64,000 bases of DNA from Erigeron canadensis (lineage: Eukaryota; Streptophyta; Magnoliopsida; Asterales; Asteraceae). Position 1 is the stretch's first letter; every line of letters begins with the position of its first letter. Location: NCBI RefSeq assembly GCF_010389155.1, contig NC_057768.1, positions 1,672,501-1,736,500 on the forward strand, given 5' to 3'. The position numbers were made by a program, and so were the translations under genes. The notes under the pieces were generated by a model, which saw nothing but the letters and a program-made list of their open reading frames with translations, was not told the DNA's origin and did no database searches. Of the stretch, positions 22,510 through 35,058 are shown in pieces.

Positions 22510-22790
22510 GGTAATGGGGGGAACCCTAGCCCCGGTACCACAATTGGATACCCATCGACCCACCCCGTATAAGCCATATGATGCCGGTAAAATACCTTAA
22601 TCCTAATCCCCACATGATCTGGGCACCCCGAAGGATTGAACCCGCGTATTTAAACTTCACATATGGGTCTAGGCTTCATTGGTAACGGGTACCTTAAAGG
22701 AATTATTTTTTATGCCCAGCGGGAATCGAACCTGAGACCTTAAGGTCAACAAGTATTTGCCTTTTCGTCGAAATGGTGTCACATATACTT
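22510..22790 (-). mobile_element. tRNA-derived SINE-like sequence
   Basis: On the minus strand two B-box-like promoter motifs occur: GGTTCGATTCCCGC (22732-22719) and GGGTTCAATCC (22643-22633), inside DNA that resembles tRNA arms. B boxes of this type mark tRNA-derived SINEs. A-box and tail were not defined, so the edges are approximate and the call is tentative. Confidence 0.4.
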
Positions 22791-22934
22791 GAAATGCATG
22801 GTTCATTCAGGAAGAAAAATTTATTAACATCATAATCTTGTTGCTATCTACTATCGAGTAAAGTTACATGCTTTTGTTTTTCATTAATCTTGTTAGTTCA
22901 AAAGATCTCTATAAATAATAAATAAAATGGATAT

Positions 22935-23658
22935 TGTTAGAATATATGAACATAAACACATAACAATTCATGAGTACGCAACGGAATAAAAACGTATATG
23001 CAATCATATTAATTAACAAAGAGAGAATCGAAACGTGTACCTTTGCGCAAAGCTTCCAATAATATTATTAATAAATATTATTATTATTTAGGGTCTAAAC
23101 TAAAATCCCTCTACGATCGAACACTTGAGACCCCTATATCGTATGCTAGTATCCGATCACGAACTCACAAACCCGTTGTGTAATACCCTTGAAGTCGAAA
23201 CCTAGAAACCGAAAACCCTATGGGTTTTGTTGCTTTCGGCCGAACATAGAAGAGGGAGAGAAGAGAAGGTTTTTGTTAGGGTTTTCAAGACTAAATGTTT
23301 TGAATGAATGAAAAACCCTAAACCCTTGATCTCTATTTATATGGATTAATTAGAAGGGTTTTCTAACTTAGTGACGAAGTTAGAGTGGGATTAGGAAACT
23401 ACTTAGGATTTTCGGCCCCCTCCCCTTCATTGTACTATTAGGAAACTTCTAATTTACAATTTAATCTTTCTCTTTTAATTAATTAAACACTATTAAACCT
23501 TTAATATAGTTTAATTAATAATTTCGTGATCATATTTAATTAATATATTTCTTTAATACATTAATTAATTATATAGAGTTTACGTGTCATTTTGTATAAC
23601 CCGTAGGCTTTCATGATTTCCGAACATACGTTTATTATAACGTGATCATATAGCAACA
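22935..23658 (-). mobile_element. Solo Copia-type LTR (724 bp)
   Basis: TGTTAGAAT at the left and GCAACA at the right are the LTR edges (minus-strand LTR begins TGTTGCTATATGATCACG). GATAT is duplicated at 22930-22934 and 23659-23663. No internal domain remains, so this is a solo LTR from recombination between LTRs. A TATAAATAG box on the minus strand lies near 23340. A diverged relative is at 9240-9906. Confidence 0.9.
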
Positions 23659-23663
23659 GATAT

Positions 23664-24601
23664 ATCATTACTCATAGGAGTAAAATGGTATTAAAGTTAT
23701 ACTTTCATGCAATTAGCTAATTTAAGTCATGACGCTGATTTAAATAAATGATTAACCAATCTATCTTTGGTGGAGTTCTAGCATCCATGTTTTTTTTGTA
23801 GGGGGCGTGAATTGATGGGACGTGTAGGTTAGGTAACAAATCAGAACCGGTTGGGTTGGGTTGAATTGAACACTCTTTTCCGAAATTTGAAATTTCTGCA
23901 GATATTTATAGTGTGAATTATGATCATACAAAAGCACTTCAATAATGATTTAAATTTATGAGTAAAATGGTTAACGTGGTTATAGGTATGGAAATCTTTT
24001 TAACCTGTTTGGAAAAGAGATTAGACAATATAGAGATGAAACGGAGAGGTCTGATAACAGGTAAAAACAGTTTTGGGTCAAAAAAGTCAAAACAGGCAAT
24101 ACAATATGAAATCAGTCCGGGTCAAAAAAAGCTATGTTAAAAATATGTATGATATAAAATTCGAAATATAAAATAAGGGTAGTCAACCATTTTGTAGGTT
24201 ATAGTTGGCAATTTGGCATAGTGGATGGGGTGGGTCATGAGTAACGGGTTGTTAGTAGCTATTTTAGAGAAAGTATATGATATAGGATCGGGTGAAAAGT
24301 AAAATACATTTACGGAAAAATGTATCAACTAATAATGTACTATCCAAAAAGATTACTTAAAGCGTCGATAATTTTCTGGATGATTAGTTAGATTCATGAG
24401 TTTTGGTAGCAAATTTAAAACGACATATTCTTCCCTATACATACATTAAACTACTAAAGCCTGTTGTTGATTCACTCGGCTCTCCATAAATGCATATACA
24501 TCCAGCTTTCCCTTGTATTTAAAATTTTTCTAATACAGCAAAAAAACTTAAACTCATATTAATTAGTCCGCAAAATATTAAATTGGTACTGTTCTATCTT
24601 A
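23664..24601. other. Gene-free stretch
   Basis: AT-rich DNA with short GGTTGGGTTGGGTTGAATTG and GGGTCAAAAAAG motifs typical of plant intergenic DNA. No gene seen. Confidence 0.5.
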
Positions 24602-24856
24602 TTGGATAGTTTGAAGCATATCAGCGAGACAGATAAGAAAGTTATCAACTATTGGCTTCGACTTCACAAGTTTGCTGATACGAGCACTGTAGAGTTCAAG
24701 AGCAAATTCTTGGGAGTTGGGACACAAGGGCTAGTTTATAGAGAGGAAAGAAGAATCTATTCAGAATTTTGTTATAGAGATTTCGTTGATTTGGCCAAGT
24801 TAGCTGATTGGAGAAAGAAAGAAGTCGTTGCACCAGCCTAGAATCAAGGTAATGTG
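24602..24856 (+). pseudogene. Exon-like coding fragment, unidentified
   Basis: An open stretch of 79 codons reads LDSLKHISETDKKVINYWL, then a basic-hydrophobic part with FKSKFLGVGTQGLVYREERR and DLAKLADWRKKEVVAPA, then TAG at 24839-24841 and AATCAAG before GTAATG, a good splice donor. Codon use and amino acid mix look like a real globular protein. The TAG stands where a tryptophan codon (TGG) would give a continuous exon, so this may be one exon of a dead gene. I do not recognise the family, and no flanking exons were found. Confidence 0.45.
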
Positions 24857-26054
24857 GTTACAGTGCAAGAGATAATGTCTCTAACTCTCTATGCTATGAA
24901 AAGTTCGCTTCTCTTAGAAAACGTGGTTTTTGACCCGTTTATTTATATTATATGAATGATTAAATGAGGAGTGGGTCAAATGAACTAAAACTTAACAAGA
25001 CTATATTTTGATTGTAAAATAGAAAAAATGAACTAGACCAAGTTGAGTCAACACAAGACTCGATAACCTTTTTTTTTGGCATGTTTTAAAAAACGACCTG
25101 TTGCAACTTTTAGACTTTCTTTCAATTTTACAAAACTAGAGAGATCTATATTTTATATTTCTGTGCAACACCTATATGTTCTTGGTCTCAATGTTGAGCG
25201 GACCATTAGGTGAATTTTAACATCTTTCTCTCGCCTAATCCTTTTTAAATGCTACTATTACACGTAACCAATTATAATTCCTCCCCGCTGCACGTGCTTT
25301 AAACTCTCGTATAAAACAAAACGTCAAGTATGGTTTATCATTTATGTATTATACTAGTTCTAATACTCGTACTATGTACGATAACTATATAGATTATATA
25401 ATAACAAAATTCGAATATACCTTATACATGATTCATGAGTATGCAATAAATTGTGGTTAAAGTATGCCGATGATCGAAGCTAGGTTATAAGAAACAATAT
25501 TGATAAATATAATATATATTTAATTAAAGTTTTGGATTTACATTAAATTGAACTTGTAAGCATAGTGGATGACGACAAATAACCTTGTGATTTCAGATCG
25601 CAAACTCAAAATTTTGACGTATTTATGTTAATAACTTATTATAAATAATCTAAGTGATAGGATATGAAGAACTGAGAAAGAAAAGGAGACAATTTTATTA
25701 ATAAGAAAACAATCAATCAAATAAGGTTATAATGTGTTTTTTATATATAAGCCAAGAGTTAGAGTTTAATTCTAAGTCTAATAAAGAAATTGAATCTATA
25801 TACTATTAATTAAGTTATTTAATATAAATAAATAAATTAAAAGCACACCTGCCAATCAAAAATTATACCACATGTGACATCCCCATCTTATTTTAGTTTA
25901 TTGGTATATACATATTCCCTCTCATTCATTAAAAAAAAAAGAAAGATTGCGGTAGTATAGGCCCCATACTATGGGGTCATGGGGTGTTGATTTGTAAAAG
26001 ATAAAGATTTTTGGAGAGTGGGGCGCATAAGCGGCAGCCCATTTGATCATCAAC
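24857..26054. other. Gene-free AT-rich DNA
   Basis: No reading frame, inverted repeat or LTR edge that I can support. Confidence 0.5.
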
Positions 26055-26126
26055 GCTGGCATTAAGCCCAAAACAATTAGGAGCCTCAATGCGGGCATTA
26101 AGCCCAATACAATTAAGAGCCGAAGA
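26055..26126 (+). repeat. 36-bp direct duplication
   Basis: GCTGGCATTAAGCCCAAAAC... at 26055 is repeated with few changes at 26091 (GCGGGCATTAAGCCCAATAC...). Confidence 0.8.
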
Positions 26127-26753
26127 AGTAAGGCGGTGCAAAGAGCCCATACTTCGGCATTATGTTTGAAGACCAACAATATTATCTTATCTTATGTCTA
26201 CTATATAACATAGAGAAATGCCCGACGGTGTGAAGATGGCGGCAACAGGTGGTAGAGTTGTCGACGTGTGGTGACGGTGGGGATGGTGGTGATAGCGGTG
26301 TGATTATTAATGTAAATGTAATTGATGTAAAAGAGAGTGATATAGTTATTTTAAAGGTTGAAAGATGCATGTGGTATGTAATTTCATTAAGGAATTATAA
26401 GTATATTAGGTAAAAATGTTTAAATTAGTAAAAAAAAAAAAAGAGATATTTTGGGGTTATCAACTATTTATTTGAAAATAGTACAAGGATCCATTTATTA
26501 TTATTATTATTATTATGGGAAAATACTAAATGCTGTTAGCAGTATATATACTGCTCTCACATTCATCTTCTTCAATTTTTGGAACGTGATTAAATATCCA
26601 GCCCCCCTGATTTTCACCTTTGCTGTATCTAATTAAATACAGTAAACAGTATGCAAGCTTTCCTCTATTATTATTCATTTTTATTTTTTTGAACGGTATA
26701 CTAACATATTACTACGTTAACTCGAATCGTTAGGATGAAACGTAAAATTTTTC

Positions 26754-26995
26754 ATGAGAATACTTCAATTATTATTATTGATCGTGGCTGCCATATGTTT
26801 TTACGCATTGGTCATCTTAGATAGATGGCTTCCTAAAAATCGGAAAATGGAGAGTTATGAATCAGAGCTAATTGGGGGGGGTTTCAAGTGTAATGGATAT
26901 TGCTATGAACGGTGGTGATTGTTTGGAGATGATGAACATGATGATAAAGGAATTGTTGGACAGGCTGCCACGCAATATCATTTAATTTGAGGTTG
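26754..26995 (+). pseudogene. Possible small membrane/secreted protein ORF broken at a G run
   Basis: From ATG 26754 the frame encodes a hydrophobic N-terminus (MRILQLLLLIVAAICFYALV) that looks like a signal anchor, then ILDRWLPKNRKMESYESELIGG. A run of eight G at 26874-26881 then puts the frame on a path to TGA 26916-26918 (54 codons). With seven G it would continue to TAA 26993-26995 with a helical tail (MMNMMIKELLDRLPRNII). Either a recent frameshift or a homopolymer error. No family recognised; could be chance. Confidence 0.3.
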
Positions 26996-27026
26996 AAAGC
27001 AACTAACAATACAGAGATTGTGCTGC

Positions 27027-27834
27027 GGGATGTTCGTGGTCAGGTTTGGTCTGGTTTGGACTAAATCTCAAATCAAATCAGGATTTGCAGTTTCAACTTA
27101 TTTCAAGTCGGACCAAACCAAACCATGTAAGCCAGTCCGGTTTGACCGGTTCAATGGTTTCGTGATTTTTTTTTCATTTTTATCCCTAAATAATTTTATG
27201 CATATATATTCCGTATATATATTTTTTTCTTTCTTTTATTACTCAAATAAATATCACGAACACTATGATCTTAATATTATTAATAAAAACACTAATAAAG
27301 TTACAATTATATTGTGTTTTATACTCACAAAATATGAAATATTAAAGGTGATGAAGGACTCGAGTCTTATAATTTTGATCTTTGAGTGGAAAATAGTGGA
27401 GTAATGAAGATGAAAAAAATAAAAGGATAAACTAAAAATAGGAAAGAATGAAAGAAAAAGTAGATTTATATAATATAAATAAATGTTTATTAGAATATCT
27501 TATAATTGTCTACCGAATTTTTTTTAATAATATATCTGAACTAAAATACCTGATAATATATTGCGCATAATACTAAAATATGTAAGAAGAATGTCTTCGG
27601 TAAAAGTTGATAAATATGTGAAGTAAATATATTATATATATACATATATATCTTTTGGTCCGGTCAGGTTTTTGACGGTTTACGTTTTGCTCAAACCGTA
27701 ATCGGACCAAGGAATCCGGTTTTTCAAAAATTAAAACATCAAATCAGGCTTTAACAACTCAATCCGACCAAACCAATCCAAGTACCCCGGTTTGGTCCGG
27801 TTTTGATGGTTTAACGGTTTGATGAACACTCCTA
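27027..27834. mobile_element. hAT-like non-autonomous element
   Basis: Left end GGGATGTTCGTGGTCAGGTT and right end GATGAACACTCCTAG are inverse and degenerate, with many GGTTTGGTC / GACCAAACC subterminal repeats in opposite orientation on the two sides and an AT-rich core. Layout is as in hAT MITEs with GTGTTCA termini. No certain 8-bp duplication. Confidence 0.5.
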
Positions 27835-27940
27835 GTACTACTGCTGCAAGTTGCAATTCAATATTTGCTTTATTACATAAGTGTTTGCCTCTGTTTCAAG
27901 TGTATTGTTACAAGAATATATATAAATATATATATATATA

Positions 27941-28128
27941 GGGGATGAGAATATAAGGCTGTCGGGTATTTAAGCTTAGGTGTGGAACACTCACATATTG
28001 TTTTTTTAATCCATAAAAATCATGGGGGCCATGTATTTATTCATTAAATAAGAAATAATAAAATATTAGTATGTGAGGGGTTCTACACCTAAGCTTATGT
28101 GCCGGACAACCTTATATTCCCTTTTTCC
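27941..28128. mobile_element. Short foldback MITE, copy 2
   Basis: Same family as 22314-22499: AATATAAGGCTGTCGGGTA ... GCCGGACAACCTTATATT. Flanked by (TA)n on both sides (about 27910-27940 and 28129-28152). Confidence 0.85.
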
Positions 28129-28439
28129 ATATATATATATATATATATATATCATTGTTACGAAATCTGGAAATGATGAAGATAATAATGATGATGATAA
28201 TTTTTGTAATCAAATCTATTTAATTAAATAGAAAAAGCATTTAACTTGTTATTGTAGGTAATCAGGTCATCAAATGGTCAACCATGTAAAATTTAAAAAA
28301 ATACGTGGGTGATATATATTACAGTAATAATCCAGTTCAATGGGCAACGATGTAAATGAACAAAAAAAGTACTGTAGTCATCCAGTGACTTAGCCCTATA
28401 AACAAATACATCTATAAGTAAGTGAGTATGGAATAGCTA

Positions 28440-28991
28440 AACAATAGAGTCCCCAATCGGGAGATATTCCACCTCATTAGAATTTTACAAGTATCTCATC
28501 CAAAAGCTATACAAAAATTACAAGAATCACACATAAATACGTCAAATATCAAGATCACAACCCCAATAACCACCACACAACAATTTTCTAGATCAAGATT
28601 ACACAAAGAAAGAAACCAATACAACACATATATACAGATGAAAACCACGTGGAATCCTTCACATGTCTCTAGTGAATTGTACCCTTGAAGGCACGTAACT
28701 AGCATTTCTAGTAGATGGTTAACTAGCACTTCTAGTAGATGCTTAACTATCATGAGAATCTCAATGAGATTACAATGCAAGAATCCTGAATCACTATGGG
28801 AACTACGTCCTAGAAACACAAGAATCACCAATGGAATATACGCCCAAGAATTACAAAAATCACCATGCAAACCCCCAAAGAATCACATGAATCACCAATG
28901 GGAATTACGCACAAGCATCAAGTATCACAAATAATCACCAATGGGAAACACGTCCCAAGTATCAAGTATAATATCTATTCCATATAATTAA
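28440..28991 (-). mobile_element. LTR part, left of the solo LTR insertion
   Basis: This continues across the solo LTR (28992-31193) with 31199-32868; the ATTAA on both sides is the target duplication of the younger insertion. It includes degenerate repeats AATCACCAATGGGAA-ACGCCC at 28780-28960. The left end near 28440 is approximate. Confidence 0.4.
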
Positions 28992-31193
28992 TGTAACATC
29001 CTAAATCTTTTTATAGTCTATGTTGGCCTTTCCGTTAGTCAACTTTGACTTCGTCGTTAAATCGTTATTTGCGGTTTAATGTAGCTAATAAATATGTAGA
29101 TAATTATGTGCGTAGCAATTTAAGTAGAATAAATGGTGTCATTTAAGTTGATAAGTTTTACCGTTAATGCTTGTTATGTTTTGTATTCCTGTTAGTCTTA
29201 AAGCAAAGCTAAATTAGTCATATGGTTTGAGGGGCTTAAGTGTTGATATCTGAAACTTATATGGGTTGGACTTGACGATTAGGGTGGACCTATAATATTT
29301 TGATTTAGCTACTAAGTATATATAGCAAAACTCTTATCTCATTCATTCATGTATGTAGCCGTCGAACTCTAAGAATAAAATAAGGGTTTCTAGGCGTCAA
29401 AAGAAAAACTAGAAGAGAGGCAATTTGTTTTGTCTTGTACGTGGATCTCGTGCTTAGTTTAAGAAAAAGGAATAGAGTGCAGGCAAAACAAAATAAAAGA
29501 AGAAATCATATATACTTGTGTTCACCCAGGAAAAGTCAACAAAATGATTTTGTTGTTTTATCCTATTTATCCAGATCAAGGTTGTTGGGAATACATAATA
29601 AGCTTGGTAAACAATTCTTATTGGTGTTTGTGAAGCTCCCAAATGTAAGATGACTATCTTTTGACACGAGGAACATAATGAGAACTTAGTTTTCATAATT
29701 AACGATAGTTAAAGCCCTTTTCATACACTTGTTAAGTTATGAGAACTTCGGGAGGGTTTATGGTTGGTTTTATGCATGTTATGCCTTAGTTAACTTTAGT
29801 TATTAATGTAATGCATGTTTTAGCTTGTGATGATGGACATGTTTGATTTGATTGCTAATGGTATATATATTGTTATGATTTGCATGGTTGATTGAGATTG
29901 TGATTGCATGCTTGATGTTTGATTGGCCTATACATGTAGTACACTAGACTCATGTAGGATTGTCATGATTCACGGTTACACGATAGAGGCCGTAATGAGA
30001 TTGAAATGATTGATGAAACTATGCGATTGAAACAGTTGATAAATCCTTAAGGTAAATACGGTTGATAAACTCGAGTATAAACTTACAGTTGAAAAGTGTT
30101 AAGCTTAACCTCTGCTAGTCCCGGTAAGGGCTGGTGTGCTACGGTCACTGTTGTAAAACTCACCGAGTCGAGTCAAGTACTCTCTAAGTACTCGCTACAA
30201 GGTAGGGTGTTGAGTCGACCCGATTCGGCCGCTTACTCCGAGTACTCCCCAATTTGACCACTTTGACCCCCCAAGTACTCACCGCATAGACCCGAGTACT
30301 CACAACTCACTAGTCGACCGACCTGGGAACGCACAACGACTTCTACAACCTTGGCTATGGTTGGTCGGGCAAGGTAGTCATGATGCCTCTTACGTCATGG
30401 TCACGATTGCTTGAGTTTGCTGGGTGGTTAGGACCGATCACCATGCTTTGCTAAACGGCTTCATCCTGGATTTGGTTATGCATATCTTTAACGACACCGA
30501 TGGATCCCGAAAGGATTACCCATCATGTCGGGTGCAAGGTTCCTTGAAAGGTCGAATGACCGCCTATGCACAACCGTGATTGATTTACTTATGACATAAG
30601 TCACTACTTAATGATTGAAAATGACATAGCCTGTGATTGATGATTGAGATTGAAATGACATTGATAACGATGATTGTTGAGATGATTTGAGGTTGCCAGG
30701 CACATGTAAGAATATAATCTTTCTATTGTGTTATTCGATTGATGTGTGATGATTATTGTAATATGCTTGACATGCATATGAACTAATTAAGATGATTTAA
30801 TTGGCAACTTGTTTTACAACCTGTGGTTATCTTACTCGACTTTTAAAGCTGACACTTGTTTGTTGAAATGTTGTGTATCCTCAGATTGGTTAGCAGGACT
30901 TGCTTAAAGTGAGACATGGATAGATGGTAGCTTGATGAAGACTTAATAATGCCATAGACTGCCACATTTACTTAGACATTTATTATTTATGTCATTAGAC
31001 ATTATAGACGTTTGATTGATTGATTAATTTATGAACTTCTTAGGTTATCGTTATGATGCAATAAGTAACACCAAAACTGTGATTGACATTTCTGTTAGGA
31101 AATGATGATGTATTAAAAGGGACCTTTCCGCATTAAATGGTTGTTTTATTTAAAATTTTTTGAAATCCATATTTTTAAATGTTGAATGTTACA
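28992..31193 (+). mobile_element. Solo gypsy-type LTR (2202 bp)
   Basis: Edges TGTAACATCC and GAATGTTACA are inverted complements. ATTAA is duplicated at 28987-28991 and 31194-31198. There is no internal domain, primer site or polypurine tract, so it is a solo LTR. Its style (AGTCAACTTTGACTT, ACGTAGC..., 3' end AAATTTTTTGAAATCC) resembles the LTR ending at 6252, suggesting the same broad group. It contains a GAGTACTC-rich insert at 30151-30348. Confidence 0.88.
30151..30348. mobile_element. GAGTACTC-rich insert in the solo LTR, MITE-like
   Basis: Ends TTGTAAAACT and ACTTCTACAA are inverse with two mismatches. The interior has repeated ACTCGAGT/GAGTACTC words (CACCGAGTCGAGTCAAGTAC, CCGAGTACTCCCC, CCCGAGTACTCAC) that differ from the rest of the LTR. 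Confidence 0.5.
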
Positions 31194-31198
31194 ATTAA

Positions 31199-32868
31199 TT
31201 ACCAATTAGACTTCAGTTCCGATATGCCCTTCGGGTATTAGCAGGGTATGTATGCAGGTGATACCACCGGCTTTCCCCACACTCAACCAACGCTCATGAG
31301 GCATAAGTATTAACCAACCGTACTCTAATCATGTATGTGCATCAATGAATATCATAGGAAACATCATAAAATCATATTAGCATAGGCTACTACAAATTGT
31401 ACTTTTAACATCATTCACACTGTTACCACCGCGATATATGTTTACCTATAAACATGTAATAGCACGAAAACATATGCACGTAATTTTAATATAAGTTTAA
31501 TCTACGGCATAACACATTAGCACATAGTGAGTATCTTTCTACCCCTAAAGCTAGAAAAAAGGAGGGGCTACGAACTTACCTGACGCGCACAATGTAATCC
31601 CAAGATGAAAAGAAGTAGAACCGACGTCCTCTATAGTCCATACATACCATACACGTATCAGATGAATCCTAAAGCATAACAAGAGGTAAGGTACTATTGG
31701 CCTAATCTTACTAAAAATGCTTTACAATATCCATTATATAAGGATTTGACACAACCAAAGTGAAATCATTTCATTTTGTTACTTAACGGCTAAATCGGAC
31801 TTGACCAATTCACTTTGAATCCAATTTTAGATAATTTAAGTTTTAATTCACTTTAATAAGCACTAACATGGGACATTAGATTCTTTAATGATTTTGTGGC
31901 TGCTTGAATCATCAAAGACAGATTTATGGTGTGAAAGTTATAGATGTTTGGAAATGACCCAACTTTAACTGGATCTTGTCGCGATCACTTAGGGCGCGAA
32001 TTTTTCTTGTGAACTCAACATTTCAACTCTACGCAAGTCTTGCGACGCTAGGTTACCACTCTGGACGCGAGATGTGTCTGGCAACCACTAGAAACAAGTT
32101 TTTGTCTTCAAATCGACTAACCAAACGTCAAAATCAAAGCTTGAAACCTTGACACAAGTTACTGCAGTTATAAACAAGTGTAAATCTCAACTCATTTTTT
32201 CAATCCAACTTCAAAATCATAAAACACTCTTTCAAACCCTTTTTAACCCACTGAAATTTAATAAACTTACCTAGACATAAAATCCAAGATCTAGTTATGA
32301 AATACCCTTAAACATAAATTAAACATTCAGAGATCGATGAATTTCATTTACTAAATCTTCCTTGAGGATTCAAATTCGGTTTTGAGCAAAATAAAGGGAT
32401 AAAACTTGAAACCAAATAGATTTCTTGGATCTTTGAAGATGATTAATATTAGTATACACTTTGCTAGTCGAATTTCTTAATAAGATGGAGATGATTCCCG
32501 AATTTGAAAAGGAAAAGATGAAGAAGAGTTAGATGAAGACTTGTTCTTCAAATATTGAGAGAAAAGAAGAGAAGGAGAGTGTGAGAGAGACAATGGAGGG
32601 TACGAATGAGACTAGAGAAGAGGGGGAGTTTGGTTTTGTTTCCCACTAGCGCCCTCGCGAGTTGTACTAGTTTTGGTTTCTGTCGAAAAATAATTCGTTG
32701 AGTTAAAATTTTTTACTCGAAACTCGTTCAAATATTTTGTTGACACAACATTATCTATTTTTGAGTTACCTTTTTAGCGACAATTCACATCATGTTTTCA
32801 CTTAGTCCATGTTTCACTCATTTCCATTCACTAGTCACGTAAAGTTGGTCGGCCCAAACTGCGGGTGT
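31199..32868 (-). mobile_element. LTR part, right of the solo LTR insertion
   Basis: Minus-strand DNA with LTR style: it would begin TGAAACACCCGCAG at about 32869. No coding domains. Together with 28440-28991 it forms one older LTR cut by the solo LTR. Confidence 0.45.
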
Positions 32869-34358
32869 TTCATAAAAACTATTTTCAAAGTAAATTACAC
32901 GTATGATGCTTGAAGTATACACAAAATTACGTGTTTTATACATCATGTGCACGACACGTGCTTGACTTAACGGCCAAATAAACGATCGTCAACGATTAGA
33001 ATGGTCCAAGTGGAAAAATGTATGTTTAGGTATGGTCCAAGATTAAAAGTGCAATTTTGGGTATTGTCCGGGTGGAACTTCAAAAGTTTGTATCAAAAGA
33101 GTAATTTGGGTATACTTCAGGTACCATCCGTCGTGGTAGAGGGAAAGCTATATGTTGTCTTAACCTCCCACAAACATCGTCGACGTATTGTGACCCAAAA
33201 TCCGTGAAAGTCAACATTAGATGCTTACTTACTATTATTATGAATCCTATTTATTTGTGATTGTTAGTTGTATTTGTCTTGCTATGAGTAGCTAAATCTT
33301 TTATCTTCTACTTAGATGAAGTAAAACAATATGTGACGGTTGCATGTTTTTTAAATTCAAAGTTGAACCCACTTAACGTTGTATTAGGATCTTAATATAT
33401 TTAATTCTTTTTTTTTATTATTGAATTGTTGGTTATGTATGCATGTTTTTAATGGTATTATTTATGTGTCTACATGCTCTTGATTGTCCAAGGTTTAGAT
33501 AGTCGGTTTTATGTTATGGACTCGTAGAGAATAATTCGATAATAGTATGATTGAATGTGTTAACGGATTGGTAATTCGATAGACATAATTGTTATTAAAT
33601 AATCAAACAAACTAACTGATTAGTGGATAGGGTGGTACTCACACTTGTAACGAAACTAGTTAATTAGGGGATTTAAGTAAAAGGTACATATTTGTTAATG
33701 GACAAGGTGGTACTCACGTGACCAAGTCTAGTAATTTATATGAGTCGCACTTATTGTTTCAACTTATTAGAACTTGAGCTTAATTTATGTGTAACCGGAG
33801 CTTGTTATGGAATGGATTTTAGGTAATGACCTTTTTAATTAATTGTTTACGCAAAACTCTTTTCAAATCAATTCTACGAAATCCTTGCTACTTTTTTTAA
33901 TGTCAAGTTTAGTTAGTTAAATTTCAAATTTCATAGTGACGTTGGTCATAAAACCAACTATTAGAATTACATAAAACTCGCTTGTTTCCTAGACAACAGT
34001 TCTTGTGATCGCCCCTAAATTACTCATAGCTTTTCTTAATACACGATAAGGTATTGCCTAGGTATAAAAGTCTAACTATTAGCATTTTCTTGTATATAAA
34101 TTTAAAGTTAGATTTTAAACATCAGCTTTCCCCTTCTTTTGTTGATGATATGGTACGGACATAGCCGGTTCAGTGGGATTCACCTTTATCGAACGAAGCC
34201 TTCAATGGAAATTTAAAAAGAGTTGGGCGTTGAACATATTTGGGAATAGTTTATATTTGATGAGAGATCATTCAAGAGATGGCGGTGGTTTAATACGGTA
34301 CATGCTTTGCCTTTGGCTCTACCATGGTTGGTGGGGATGAAGTTAAGATGCATGTTAA
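32869..34358. other. Gene-free stretch
   Basis: Intergenic DNA; the frame at 33001-33207 looks like repeat-derived text (TTTGGGTATACTTCAGGTACC) and not a gene. No LTR edge with duplication was found. Confidence 0.5.
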
Positions 34359-34403
34359 TGGTAACTAAGATGCATGTTAGTGTAACATGCATCTTAGTTA
34401 CCA
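34359..34403. repeat. Perfect 21-bp inverted repeat with 3-nt loop
   Basis: Arm 34359-34379 (TGGTAACTAAGATGCATGTTA) and arm 34383-34403 are exact complements around GTG. Confidence 0.9.
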
Positions 34404-35058
34404 AGATTCATGCACTAGCGTACTTCTAAGTTAACATTGACACTTAGTGTCGATATAAAGAAAAGTAATTAACCTATACGTTTTCCTATCCAAATTTTAT
34501 CTTAACTAGTTATGTTACCAGGGCTTGCCCCGAGACACATAACATTGCTTTCTGAAACCTTATATAGGGAGATACATTCATTTGTTTTTTATTCCAATGT
34601 GTGTCTGGAAAGTATTTTTGTGTACAAACATAACATATAGTAATCATTTACATAATCAATTCTATAAATAACTGAATAAGTAAAAAAACAAATGTTAATC
34701 ATGTGGTAACTATAAAAAACGTGCCAAAACGGAAAAAAAAACGCACTACAATCGTACAATTTATAACTAAAATACAAAACAAATGTATGTAACAACCGTT
34801 TTAGAAATGATTTAAATAAGTACCTTGAATCATACTTTCGTCATTAGAACGGCTAGACAGTTCAATTTATTTAAGTTCTTGACGTGCTTTAGACCTAAAT
34901 TATGTGCTTATATGAAGGTCAATTTCATGACGAATTTATGTTTAAGTACGATGAAATACTAAAGTTCGGTTCGTGAACGTTCGTGTTCATAAAAGTTCTA
35001 GTTCAAAATGTTCACAAATAGTCCTTTGCATTTATTGAGTTCATTTATTATGGGAATG

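Noticed and set aside
22719..22732. Intact tRNA gene on the minus strand
   Set aside because: B-box and T-arm-like sequence without a cloverleaf; kept only as SINE-like.
27018..27404. 128-residue ORF as a gene
   Set aside because: Spans the end of a hAT-like element and AT-rich DNA; composition is not protein-like.
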